DNA of 64,000 nucleotides from CALDTK01 sp045110575 (GTDB lineage Bacteria; Bacteroidota; Bacteroidia; Chitinophagales; Saprospiraceae), in the NCBI GenBank assembly GCA_045110575.1, contig JBGCGF010000080.1, positions 1 to 64,000 on the forward strand. Reading direction: 5' to 3'. A program made the position numbers and the translations under genes. The notes below the pieces were generated by a model. That model had not been told where the DNA came from and made no database searches. It was given only the letters and a program-made list of their open reading frames with translations. Shown piece by piece: positions 26,229 through 35,260 of this stretch; positions within the stretch are counted from its first letter, which is position 1, and every line of letters starts with the position of its first letter.

Positions 26229-27397
26229 GCACATTGAGAGAAACAGCGGAGATACTACTTGACGAACCAAAGAAGGGCGGCAAGCAGAACGTCCGCTTGA
26301 TCTATGCCTTTAATGGAACGGGGAAGACGCGCTTGTCTAGAGAGGTCAGGAATATAATTGCTGAACGTCGCACAAGTTTAGCGCAAGAAGATGAATCGAC
26401 AAGTACGCTTGAGCTATCAATGTTGTATTACAATTCCTTTACCGAAGACCTTTTTCATTGGGATAACGCTACGGATGATTCAGCAGAACACGCTTTACTA
26501 ATTTACCCAAACGGATTCACCGACTGGGTCTTGAAAGATCAAGGGCAGGACCAGAACATTATAGAGACTTTTCGGCGATATACTGGGTCTCGAGCAACAG
26601 TGCGATTTGGAACGGACTTTCGAAATGCTAGTTTTTCAATCGAAACAGGCGATGATACAGCTAGTCGTTCTATAAAGATTTCAAAAGGAGAGGAAAGCGT
26701 TTTTAAGTGGAGCATGTTCTACATCATCCTGCAACAAGTAGTAGAGGTGCTGAGTGTAGCGGAACCGGAAGAACGGGAGACGAGGGAGTTTGATAAGCTA
26801 CGATATGTCTTTGTTGACGATCCGGTAAGCTCACTCGATGACAATCACCTCATTCGCACGGCTGTCGATCTCGCGGACTTAATTCGAGAATGCCCTGACG
26901 AAGTGAGATTTATTATTACTACTCATAATCCATTGTTTTTTAATGTTTTGTCAAACGAGATCAGTTCGCGTAGTCATAAAAACAAATTTCTACTACGAAA
27001 GCGGGAGGACGGCACATTTAGTTTAGATCAACAACCATTTGACTCGCCGTTCGCCTATCATCTTCACCTGAAAGCCGAAATTCTAGAGGCAATTGAAAAC
27101 AACTCTGTCAAAAAGTATCACTACAATTACCTACGTAATATCTTAGAAAAATTATCTACTTTTTTAGGATACAATAAATGGGAAGATCTGCTGTCTTTTC
27201 TTGAAAAGCCAGGAGAAAAGCTCTATCAGCAGCGTATGATGAATATTTCCAGCCATTCAAAGCATTCAGCTGAAGAAGTATCTGAGCTTTCAGACGACGA
27301 CAAGCGTGCTCTTGGATTCATCTTAAAAGAAATAGATAAAGCTTATAGTTTTTATCCAAATACACCTCAGCTGAACTACGAAAATAAAAGACGATGA
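26225..27397 (+). CDS. prrC: PrrC-type anticodon nuclease (tRNA-Lys-specific family)
   Basis: 390 residues, close to the 396 of E. coli PrrC. The N-terminal ABC-type ATPase has Walker A AFNGTGKTRLS (28-38), a PrrC-specific block LYYNSFTEDLFHWDN (67-81), the signature SKGEES (153-158), Walker B YVFVDDPVSSLDDNH (194-208) and His234 of the H-loop. The C-terminal nuclease part keeps the order of the PrrC triad: R304 and E308 (LRNILEK) and H344 (NISSHSKHS), the counterparts of R320, E324 and H356. It is held silent by the Hsd complex and, when phage disarms restriction, cuts the anticodon loop of tRNA-Lys. The GTG start overlaps the hsdS stop, and its stop overlaps the hsdR start. Assignment is by motif and context. 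Confidence 0.88.
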   Translation: MSTLRETAEILLDEPKKGGKQNVRLIYAFNGTGKTRLSREVRNIIAERRTSLAQEDESTSTLELSMLYYNSFTEDLFHWDNATDDSAEHALLIYPNGFTDWVLKDQGQDQNIIETFRRYTGSRATVRFGTDFRNASFSIETGDDTASRSIKISKGEESVFKWSMFYIILQQVVEVLSVAEPEERETREFDKLRYVFVDDPVSSLDDNHLIRTAVDLADLIRECPDEVRFIITTHNPLFFNVLSNEISSRSHKNKFLLRKREDGTFSLDQQPFDSPFAYHLHLKAEILEAIENNSVKKYHYNYLRNILEKLSTFLGYNKWEDLLSFLEKPGEKLYQQRMMNISSHSKHSAEEVSELSDDDKRALGFILKEIDKAYSFYPNTPQLNYENKRR

Positions 27398-30300
27398 ATG
27401 ATTACATGCCTTTAGCTGAATCGAGTGATTTTATAATCCTAAGTAGCTACAACAAGCCGAGTATACTCTCGGAACCAACTTACCAGTCAGAAGACGCACT
27501 CGAGCGCAAGCTCATTCGCGACCTGGAGAATCAAGGCTATGAGTACGCCAGTGGGTTGAATACACCCGAGTTAATGCTTGCTAATGCACGTGTCCAGCTT
27601 GAGGCGCTCAACGGGTTGCGTTTTAGCGAAAGCGAATGGAAGCGCTTCGTAGAACAGTACCTAGATAAACCTAGCGACAACATTGTAGATAAGGCACGCA
27701 AGATTCATGACGATTACATCTATGACTTTGTTTTCGACGACGGGCATATCCAAAACGTCTATCTCTTGGACAAGCGCAAACTCTGCCGCAACAAGCTCCA
27801 AGTGATCAGGCAGTTTGAGCAAACTGGCACGCATGCTAATCGCTATGACGTGAGCATCCTAGTTAATGGTCTACCCTTAGTGCATATAGAACTAAAACGC
27901 AGAGGTGTTGCCATTCGCGAAGCGTTTAACCAAGTACACCGCTACAGTAAGGAGAGCTTCAATAGCGAGCTTTCACTGTACAAGTATGTCCAAGTGTTCG
28001 TGATCTCTAACGGGACCGACACCCGTTACTTCGCCAATACAACCAAGCGCGATAAGAACAGCTACGACTTCACGATGAACTGGGCGAAAGCCAACAACGA
28101 CCTCATTCGTGATTTAGAAGACTTTACTGCAACCTTTTTCCAGCAACGGACCCTGCTCGAAGTCTTGATACGGTATACCGTATTCGATACCTCGGATACG
28201 CTGTTGGTGATGCGCCCCTATCAGATAGCGGCCACTGAACGCATTCTCTGGAAAGTGAGAAGCGCCTACGAGAGCAAGTCTTGGAGTCAAACAGAAAGCG
28301 GGGGCTACGTGTGGCACACCACTGGGTCGGGAAAAACACTCACGAGCTTCAAAGCTGCTCGTCTCGTTACAGAACTAGATTTTATTGATAAGGTTTTCTT
28401 CGTCGTCGATCGTAAGGATCTCGACTACCAAACAATGAAAGAATATCAGCGCTTTTCACCTGACAGTGTAAACGGGTCGGAGAGTACTGCAGGTCTGCGA
28501 CGCAACTTGGACCAGGACGACAATAAGATTGTGGTGACGACGATCCAAAAACTCAACAACCTAATCAAATCTGAGCGCGATCTCCCGATCTACAACAAGC
28601 AGGTGGTACTTATCTTCGACGAATGCCACCGTAGCCAATTTGGTGAAGCACAGAAAAACATCCAGAATCGATTCAAGTATTATTACCAATTTGGCTTTAC
28701 AGGAACGCCCATCTTCCCGCAAAATGCACTCGGTGCTGAGACAACGGCCAGTGTCTTTGGACGAGAATTGCATGCTTATGTAATTACCGATGCTATTCGC
28801 GACGAAAAAGTTCTCAAGTTTAAGGTCGATTACAACGATGTACGTCCGCAATTCAAATCACTCGAAACGGAGCTCGATGAACGTAAACTTACCTCTGCTG
28901 AAAACCGAGCAGCGTTGCTGCACCCAGAGCGCATTCGACAGGTCTCGCAGTATGTACTGAATAATTTTCGCCGCAAAACGCACAGGCTGCACGGTGACGG
29001 AGCTGGCTTTAATGCCATGTTTGCGGTTAGCAACATCGAGGCTGCAAAGCATTATTATGAAACACTGACCGGGCTTCAAGAAAATGCAACGCGAAAGTTG
29101 AAAATAGCTACTATCTTCTCCTATGCTGCCAACGAAGAGCAGGACGCTGTTGGTGATATTGAAGATGAAAGTTTCGACGTTTCGGCGTTGAATAGCTCGG
29201 CTAAGGAATTCCTTGACAAGGCGATCAATGATTACAATAGGCGCTTCAAGACAAGTTTTAGCACTGGCGGCAATGGCTTTCAAAATTACTATCGCGATCT
29301 CGCAAAACGCGTAAAAACAAATGAAGTCGATTTAGTAATCGTCGTAGGTATGTTCCTGACAGGCTTTGATGCGCCTACGCTCAACACCCTATTCGTCGAC
29401 AAAAATCTGCGTTATCATGGTCTTGTGCAGGCCTATTCCCGAACGAATCGCATCTACAATTCGACGAAGTCGTTTGGCAATATCGTCACCTTCAGAGACT
29501 TGCAAAAAGCCACAGTCGATGCGATCACTCTCTTTGGTGATAGCAATACGAAAAATGTGGTCCTGGAGAAAAGTTATCAGGAGTACATGGAAGGTTTTAC
29601 CGACCAGGTTACGGGTGATGCAAGGCGTGGTTTTAAAGAAGTTGTCGGCGAGTTAGAAGAGCGCTTTCCAAACCCGGATGAAATCTTTCTCGAAAAGGAT
29701 AAGAAGGACTTTGTAAAGCTCTTTGGTGAGTACTTACGTGTCGAAAATATCCTACAAAACTTCGATGAATTTGCAAGTCTTAAAGAGTTGCAAGAACTCG
29801 ACCCAGGAGACACGGAGCGTCTGAGAGCATTTAAGGCAAAGCATAACCTTACCGACGAGGATGTTCAAGAACTGGAAAAAATTACACTTCCTGCCGAGAG
29901 AAAGCTACAAGATTATCGAAGCACCTACAACGACCTACGAGATTGGAAGCGTCAGCAAGCTGCCAATAAAGCCCGAGAAGAATCGAGCGTAGATTGGTCG
30001 GACGTAGTCTTTGAGGTAGACCTTTTAAAGTCTCAAGAATTTAGCCTCGACTACATCCTCGAGCTGCTGTTTGAGCAAAATAGAAAAGTTAAAAATAAGG
30101 TCGAGCTGATTGATGATATTCGTCGTGTGATACGAGCCAGCTTGGGTCACCGAGCGAAAGAATCGCTCTTAGTTGATTTCATCAACCAAGCCGACCTTGA
30201 TACCCTTCCTGATAAGTCGAGCGTGATTGCGGCTTTTTTCACGTTTGCACAAGAAGAGCAACGAAGAGAAGCCAAAGAGCTAATTGCGAATGAGAACCTA

Positions 30301-30495
30301 AATGATGAGGCCGCACGTCGCTACATCCTCTCTTCATTGAAGAGGGAATATGCTAGTGAAAACGGTGCTGAGCTTAACGAGCTCTTACCTAAAATGAGCC
30401 CTCTTAATCCTAAGTTTTTAACGCTGAAGCAGCGGGTCTTTCAGAAAATCTCAACTTTCGTAGAGAAATTTAAGGGGATAGGAAACGAGCTTTGA
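27394..30495 (+). CDS. hsdR: Type I restriction-modification system, endonuclease/translocase subunit
   Basis: 1033 residues. The N-terminal PD-(D/E)xK nuclease region includes YDFVFDDGHIQNVYLLDK and VHIELKRRG. The SF2 motor has Walker A TTGSGKT at about residue 310, DECHRS at about 410, FTGTPIF, and the motif V/VI region (VVGMFLTGFDAPTLNTLFVDK ... YSRTNRIY). A C-terminal helical domain completes it. It translocates and cuts unmodified DNA when bound to HsdM and HsdS. The ATG overlaps the prrC stop (ATGA), so expression is likely coupled. The frame is intact throughout. Confidence 0.96.
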   Translation: MNDYMPLAESSDFIILSSYNKPSILSEPTYQSEDALERKLIRDLENQGYEYASGLNTPELMLANARVQLEALNGLRFSESEWKRFVEQYLDKPSDNIVDKARKIHDDYIYDFVFDDGHIQNVYLLDKRKLCRNKLQVIRQFEQTGTHANRYDVSILVNGLPLVHIELKRRGVAIREAFNQVHRYSKESFNSELSLYKYVQVFVISNGTDTRYFANTTKRDKNSYDFTMNWAKANNDLIRDLEDFTATFFQQRTLLEVLIRYTVFDTSDTLLVMRPYQIAATERILWKVRSAYESKSWSQTESGGYVWHTTGSGKTLTSFKAARLVTELDFIDKVFFVVDRKDLDYQTMKEYQRFSPDSVNGSESTAGLRRNLDQDDNKIVVTTIQKLNNLIKSERDLPIYNKQVVLIFDECHRSQFGEAQKNIQNRFKYYYQFGFTGTPIFPQNALGAETTASVFGRELHAYVITDAIRDEKVLKFKVDYNDVRPQFKSLETELDERKLTSAENRAALLHPERIRQVSQYVLNNFRRKTHRLHGDGAGFNAMFAVSNIEAAKHYYETLTGLQENATRKLKIATIFSYAANEEQDAVGDIEDESFDVSALNSSAKEFLDKAINDYNRRFKTSFSTGGNGFQNYYRDLAKRVKTNEVDLVIVVGMFLTGFDAPTLNTLFVDKNLRYHGLVQAYSRTNRIYNSTKSFGNIVTFRDLQKATVDAITLFGDSNTKNVVLEKSYQEYMEGFTDQVTGDARRGFKEVVGELEERFPNPDEIFLEKDKKDFVKLFGEYLRVENILQNFDEFASLKELQELDPGDTERLRAFKAKHNLTDEDVQELEKITLPAERKLQDYRSTYNDLRDWKRQQAANKAREESSVDWSDVVFEVDLLKSQEFSLDYILELLFEQNRKVKNKVELIDDIRRVIRASLGHRAKESLLVDFINQADLDTLPDKSSVIAAFFTFAQEEQRREAKELIANENLNDEAARRYILSSLKREYASENGAELNELLPKMSPLNPKFLTLKQRVFQKISTFVEKFKGIGNEL

Positions 30496-30577
30496 AGGCC
30501 CAATATTTCTTGAAAGGTCCTAACGATGTTGCAATTAATCAGTTTATCTATGACATTACTCTTTAGAAACTGAAGCA

Positions 30578-30614
30578 TGCGGTCTAAAAAGTAAATAGTA
30601 CTTTTTAGACCGCA
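30578..30614. terminator. Perfect 16-bp hairpin between hsdR and a small convergent gene
   Basis: TGCGGTCTAAAAAGTA, loop AATAG, then its exact reverse complement. It lies 82 bases after the hsdR stop and 4 bases beyond the stop of the small minus-strand gene. There is no clean T tract outside the stem, so it may be a terminator or an mRNA-stabilising stem. Confidence 0.65.
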
Positions 30615-30618
30615 CATT

Positions 30619-30759
30619 CTACTTTTTCTTGGGCGGTTTCGTACTCTTTGAGGGCTCTAGAGAAGGGGTGTTGCCGGGTGTTGATTTATTGTCCCTTTGT
30701 CGTCTATCGGGTTTTCCGGTTGATTTGGCGATTTTCTTGGGTCCTGGCTTAAGTGGCAT
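30619..30759 (-). CDS. Small Lys/Pro-rich basic protein, 46 residues
   Basis: Starts MPLKPGPKKIAKSTGKP, continues DRRQRDNKSTPGNTPSLEPSK and ends KPPKKK. It is strongly basic with no hydrophobic segment, so probably unstructured and nucleic-acid-binding. Support for a real gene is the long biased composition, a sensible ATG and a perfect hairpin right after the stop. I do not recognise the family. Confidence 0.5.
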   Translation of the reverse strand: MPLKPGPKKIAKSTGKPDRRQRDNKSTPGNTPSLEPSKSTKPPKKK

Positions 30760-30865
30760 GAGGTTAAATTTATTAGTTGAAAAAAATTTAACTACTAAAC
30801 AATTCGTTTCTCGTAACAGTTCTTCGCCTTTCTGTTTTTATCGTCTACGGTCGATCCACTCTACT

Positions 30866-30879
30866 GTTTTGGCGGAAGT
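30866..30879 (-). repeat. 14-mer repeat, one mismatch
   Basis: GTTTTGGCGGAAGT on the plus strand, in the glyA fragment. The last base was changed where the palindrome begins. Confidence 0.6.
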
Positions 30880-30920
30880 CCCGTGCGGAGCACGAGGATC
30901 CTCGTGCTCCGCACGGGACT
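30877..30920. repeat. 44-bp perfect palindrome
   Basis: Two 22-bp arms meeting at GGATCC: AGTCCCGTGCGGAGCACGAG ... CTCGTGCTCCGCACGGGACT with no mismatch. It interrupts the glyA fragment directly after GGCGGAAG. Confidence 0.95.
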
Positions 30921-30996
30921 GACTCATCAAAACCACGCGTCGCCATCGCGAAAAGCGTTTCTAAGAATCACCAAAAACTGAAATAAGATTAATGCC

Positions 30997-32280
30997 TTAC
31001 CCCACCATCTCCGCCTCCGCATACAACGGATACGCCGCCATAAACTCCTTCACCTCTTGGCGAATTTCAGCCTGAAGTGCTTCATTCTCGACATCATTGA
31101 TGATGCGATCGATCCACTCTACTGTTTTGGCGGAAGCTGACTCATCAAAGCCACGTGTCGTCATCGCAGCCGTACCGATACGGATACCACTGGTCACGAA
31201 AGGTGAACGAGTGTCAAACGGCACCATGTTCTTGTTGAGCGTAATGTGCGCTGCATTGAGTGCATGCTCAGCTTGCTTACCGGTAACTCCTTTGTTACTC
31301 AAATCGATGAGCATACAGTGGTTGTCCGTACCTCCACTAATGAGGTGGTAATCCTTCGCCATGAAAGACTTCGCCATCGCCTGCGCGTTGAGAATTACCT
31401 GCTTGCCGTATTCTTTCCAGCTTGGCTGTAGGCACTCACCGAAAGCAACCGCCTTTGCAGCGATTACATGCTCGAGCGGCCCGCCTTGCATTCCAGGGAA
31501 AACTCCTGAGTTAAGAATCGCCGACATCTTGATCGTGATTCCTTTCTTGGTCTTGCGTCCCCAAGGATTTTTGAAATCCTTACCCATCATGATGATGCCT
31601 CCACGTGGACCGCGAAGGGTCTTGTGCGTAGTTGAAGTCACGATGTGACAGTGCGGCATCGGATCTGCGAGCAATCCAGCGGCGATTAATCCGGCTGGGT
31701 GAGCGATATCAGCCAACAACAATGCACCGACTTCGTCAGCGATCTCACGGAAACGAGCGTAATCCCAATCGCGAGAGTAGGCGCTTGCTCCACAGATGAG
31801 AAGCTTTGGTTTCACTTCTCGTGCTTTCGCCAAAACCTTGTCCATGTCGATACGCCCTGTATCCGCCTCTACTCCGTAGAAATGAGGATCGAAGTGCTTA
31901 CCTGAAAAGTTGACAAGGCTACCGTGTGAAAGGTGACCACCGTGACTTAGGTCAAAACCTAAAATTGCATCTCCAGGCTTAAGTACTGCAAGGAATACAG
32001 CAGCATTTGCTTGCGCACCAGAGTGTGGTTGCACGTTGGCATATGCAGCACCAAAGAGCTCCTTGAGGCGATCGATGGCCAATTGCTCAACCTGATCAAC
32101 TACCTCACAACCGCCGTAGTAGCGCTTACCGGGGTAACCCTCCGCATACTTGTTCGTGAGGCAAGACCCCATGGCTTTCATAACAGGCTCTGAAGTAAAA
32201 TTCTCAGAGGCGATAAGTTCGATGCCGAAACGTTGGCGGTCGAGTTCTTGGTCGATGAGGTTGAACACTGGATCTTGCAT
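30997..32280 (-). CDS. glyA: Serine hydroxymethyltransferase
   Basis: 427 residues from the ATG at 32280 (MQDPVFNLIDQELDRQRFGIEL); a 33-residue upstream extension is not conserved. The family marks are IELIASENFTS, the GYPGKRYYGGCE block, and the PLP lysine in VTSTTHKTLRGPRGG. It interconverts serine and glycine while charging tetrahydrofolate, in the cytoplasm. It carries two exact 14-mer repeats. A broken copy of part of its 3' half lies just downstream, at the end of the restriction island. Confidence 0.97.
   Translation of the reverse strand: MQDPVFNLIDQELDRQRFGIELIASENFTSEPVMKAMGSCLTNKYAEGYPGKRYYGGCEVVDQVEQLAIDRLKELFGAAYANVQPHSGAQANAAVFLAVLKPGDAILGFDLSHGGHLSHGSLVNFSGKHFDPHFYGVEADTGRIDMDKVLAKAREVKPKLLICGASAYSRDWDYARFREIADEVGALLLADIAHPAGLIAAGLLADPMPHCHIVTSTTHKTLRGPRGGIIMMGKDFKNPWGRKTKKGITIKMSAILNSGVFPGMQGGPLEHVIAAKAVAFGECLQPSWKEYGKQVILNAQAMAKSFMAKDYHLISGGTDNHCMLIDLSNKGVTGKQAEHALNAAHITLNKNMVPFDTRSPFVTSGIRIGTAAMTTRGFDESASAKTVEWIDRIINDVENEALQAEIRQEVKEFMAAYPLYAEAEMVG
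31124..31137 (-). repeat. 14-mer repeat, C variant
   Basis: In glyA, coding ASAKT on the minus strand. Confidence 0.9.
31823..31836 (+). repeat. 14-mer repeat, T variant
   Basis: Second copy in glyA, where the coding (minus) strand gives VLAKA. Confidence 0.9.
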
Positions 32281-32479
32281 GGCGTGAATGTACGGCACGC
32301 AAAGATTTGGACGGGGATGAGATTCTTTAATTACCCTTAGCTGAATGTTTCGCCTAGACCGTTCCAGTTCAACCCTCAATACGCCCTACTGCCAATGTCA
32401 AAAGTCTTGCAAAGAACTGAATTTTGGAAGGTGCTTCTTGAAATAGACTTAGATTCAAATTTCATAATTCAAAGACCTG

Positions 32480-33745
32480 ATGACCAAATTTATCCTCCTC
32501 TCACTGCTCTCCGCTCTTTTTTGCTTTCAAGCAGCAGCTCAGAATTGGTACTCGATCGATGATCTTGCTTTTGGGAGCCGATACGATGACATCGTTTTTG
32601 TAACGCCAAGTATTGCGTTTGCAGGATCAGGAGAAGGACGAATCGTCAAGAGTACAGACGGAGGACTAAACTGGGAAACGGTATTCCTAGACCGAGAAGA
32701 GTATATCCGATCAATCGACTTCATTGATGAGAACCGAGGCTTTGCGGGCTCTCTGACAAACAAACTCTTCGCAACCACCGACGGCGGCGATACCTGGGAA
32801 GACATCACGACGAGGCTCCCTGCAGGCACTCCAGGATTTTGTGGCCTGAGCCACATCGGCGACACTGTATTTGCTGCAGGCATCTACTCTTCGCCTGCAG
32901 TTTTCGCAAGGTCTTTTGACGCAGGACTCACCTGGGAAGTAAGCGACCTAGACAGCCTCGCGAACGGATTTGCTGAGGTCGAATTTGTAACGCCAGAACG
33001 AGGATTCCTTGCAGGTACAAAAGGAGCGGACGGAGCAACCCTTCTTGTCACCGAAGACGGCGGTGACACCTGGCGAGAAGTATTCGGCACAAACGACCCG
33101 CTCGAATACGTCTGGAAGCTTTTCTTCCTCACAGACCAAGACGTTTATGCGTCCATTGAAAGCTTTGGAGATGAGACATCCATGATCATTTCATCAGACG
33201 GGGGTACTACCTGGGAGGAAAAAGTCGTGTCTGCCCAAGGCCTTGACATACAAGGAATAGCCTTCACTTCTAAGGATACAGGATGGGTCAGCCCACGATC
33301 TATTCCTGGCTTCGAGACCTTTGATGGAGGCGAAACCTGGGAAAGGAACGCGTCGATTCCTGGCAACATCAACCGAGCCGTATTTCGTCCAGACTCTACG
33401 CTCTTTGCTGCGGGAGCGACGGTATTCTACTTTGCAGATGAAGAGATTGTTAGCAGCCTCGTTGATCGAACGTTCAACCCTTCGACAACCTTGAGTCTTG
33501 TCAATACAATCGTCTCGAATGCCAACGTAGACTTGACAGTCTCTCTAAAGAAATCGTCGAATGTTCGCATAGATGTGCTTTCGACAAATGGACAATTCGT
33601 CGAATCAATCTTCTCAGGAAGAATGCCAATCGGTGTTCACGCCTTAACGCACCACCTCACATCATCGATGAGCGCTGGTAGTTACATCATCACATTGCGA
33701 TCAGACGACAATTTCCAGGCGGAGAAAATTGTGAAAGTGAATTGA
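32480..33745 (+). CDS. T9SS-secreted YCF48/BNR beta-propeller protein
   Basis: 421 residues. A signal peptide ends CFQAAAQ. Repeated blades follow (IVKSTDGGLNWETV, LFATTDGGDTWEDI, LLVTEDGGDTWREV, IISSDGGTTWEEK), as in the BNR/YCF48 family. A C-terminal sorting-like domain runs from STTLSLVNTIVSNANVDLTV to AEKIVKVN. Likely secreted or surface-attached; ligand unknown. Divergent from glyA. Confidence 0.85.
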   Translation: MTKFILLSLLSALFCFQAAAQNWYSIDDLAFGSRYDDIVFVTPSIAFAGSGEGRIVKSTDGGLNWETVFLDREEYIRSIDFIDENRGFAGSLTNKLFATTDGGDTWEDITTRLPAGTPGFCGLSHIGDTVFAAGIYSSPAVFARSFDAGLTWEVSDLDSLANGFAEVEFVTPERGFLAGTKGADGATLLVTEDGGDTWREVFGTNDPLEYVWKLFFLTDQDVYASIESFGDETSMIISSDGGTTWEEKVVSAQGLDIQGIAFTSKDTGWVSPRSIPGFETFDGGETWERNASIPGNINRAVFRPDSTLFAAGATVFYFADEEIVSSLVDRTFNPSTTLSLVNTIVSNANVDLTVSLKKSSNVRIDVLSTNGQFVESIFSGRMPIGVHALTHHLTSSMSAGSYIITLRSDDNFQAEKIVKVN

Positions 33746-33844
33746 GGTGACGCCATTTGTAGGATAAATTATAGCAATCTCTAGGCAGGAACGCAAGGAG
33801 ACCAAACAACCGAAATCAGATGGTCGTTGTTTGAATAGCTCTCT

Positions 33845-35260
33845 ATGGAAGTCTCCTCAAACGCCCTGTGCACCAATTCCCAACTAAAGCTCAATCCTGA
33901 GCTCGCAAACGTCCCCGACGATCAGCTTGACTGGCTGCTCTCCAAGGCGGAGTGTAAAATCTTCGAAGTCGGCGAAAAACTGTTCTCGCCCGGCCAAAAA
34001 GTGGAATACATGCATGTTCTCCTCGAAGGGAATGTCCAGCTATGGATAAGCCGTAACGGCAGTAAGCAAACACTGGGCTATTTCGAAGCCCCACGCATCA
34101 CAGGTAAACTTCCATACTCTCGCATGAAAGAGGCCACTGGACATGGCGAGGTTATCGAGCGATTGACCGTAGTCTCCTTACACACAGACCACTTCCCTGA
34201 GATGATCCGAGAGAAGTATGAACTCACGGAAGCACTCGTCCATTTCATGACGAGTCGTGTCCGGTCTTTTACTTCTCAGATGCTTCAAAATGAGAAGCTA
34301 CTCTCACTAGGTAAGCTGAGCGCCGGACTTTCACATGAGTTGAATAATCCAGCTTCGGCAGTAGTCAGGAGTGCGCAGGCTTTAAAAAAGCACCTCACGG
34401 ATCTACCGGAGGCGTTCAAGAACATCACCAATATCAACATGGGCGACGAGAAAGTCGACATGGGCAACGGGTTAATGTTTGCCAAGTTAGCTTCCGCCAA
34501 AACCTTAGTCGAGTTGACGCTCATGGAGCGCAATGAGCTCGAAGATGACTTGGCTAGCTTCCTGGAAGAGCAAGGCGCAGACGATGGCTACGAGATGGCC
34601 GAGACGCTTGCTGAATACCAGTTCAGCGTTGATGACCTTCAAACGATATTCAACGAAACCAGTGAAGCGCACTTTTTGCCGGTTCTTATGTGGATCGTCA
34701 AAAACCTGGTTACCCAAACCATGGTCGGTGAAATAGAAGAAGCATCGCGACGCATCAAAGACCTTGTGAGTTCGGTAAAAGGATACACGCACATGGACGA
34801 GAGTATCGACCGACAAGCGGTTGATATCCACGCCAACTTGAAGAGCACGCTCACAATCATGGGTTTCAAGGCGAAGAAGGTCGGCGTTCTCATTGACAAG
34901 CAACTTCACGTTGACCTCCCAAAAATTATGGGGTTCTCCGGTGAAATCAATCAGGTATTCACCAACCTGATTGACAACGCTATCGACGCGATGGAGTCTT
35001 CAGACGAAAAAGTACTCGGCCTCAAAACGGAGCTATGTGGAGATCAGGTTAGAATTCTAATCTCTGACACAGGAAGCGGTATCCCAGAAGATACGATCAA
35101 TAAGATTTTTGATCCTTTTTTCACGACCAAAGAAATCGGAAAAGGGACAGGATTGGGGCTGGACATCGTCCAGAAAATCATCACCCACCACAAAGGCCAG
35201 ATCACAGCTAGTTCAAGTCCGGCAGGCACAACCTTCGCCATATTACTACCCATCGCATGA
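33845..35260 (+). CDS. Histidine kinase with N-terminal cyclic-nucleotide-binding domain
   Basis: 471 residues. A cNMP-binding fold covers about residues 20-130 (CKIFEVGEKLFSPGQKVEYMHVLLEGNVQLWI). A HisKA helix carries His164 in KLSAGLSHELNNPAS, and the C-terminal HATPase has NLIDNAIDAM, ISDTGSGIPE and TGLGLDIVQKI. No membrane span and no signal peptide, so it is a soluble sensor. The stop overlaps the start of the REC-thioredoxin reductase gene by 4 bases (ATGA), making that protein its likely partner. Contains a 14-mer repeat. Confidence 0.92.
   Translation: MEVSSNALCTNSQLKLNPELANVPDDQLDWLLSKAECKIFEVGEKLFSPGQKVEYMHVLLEGNVQLWISRNGSKQTLGYFEAPRITGKLPYSRMKEATGHGEVIERLTVVSLHTDHFPEMIREKYELTEALVHFMTSRVRSFTSQMLQNEKLLSLGKLSAGLSHELNNPASAVVRSAQALKKHLTDLPEAFKNITNINMGDEKVDMGNGLMFAKLASAKTLVELTLMERNELEDDLASFLEEQGADDGYEMAETLAEYQFSVDDLQTIFNETSEAHFLPVLMWIVKNLVTQTMVGEIEEASRRIKDLVSSVKGYTHMDESIDRQAVDIHANLKSTLTIMGFKAKKVGVLIDKQLHVDLPKIMGFSGEINQVFTNLIDNAIDAMESSDEKVLGLKTELCGDQVRILISDTGSGIPEDTINKIFDPFFTTKEIGKGTGLGLDIVQKIITHHKGQITASSSPAGTTFAILLPIA
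34490..34503 (+). repeat. 14-mer repeat, C variant
   Basis: In the cNMP-sensing kinase gene, coding ASAKT. Confidence 0.9.

Larger units (their letters stand above)
30852..30949 (-). pseudogene. Decayed fragment of glyA split by a palindrome
   Basis: 30852-30878 is identical to glyA 31110-31136 (27 of 27), and 30920-30949 matches glyA 31138-31167 with three changes. Read on the minus strand it gives AMATRGFDES and SAKTVEWID. A 44-bp palindrome stands in place of one base between the halves. It has no start or stop of its own. Confidence 0.8.
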
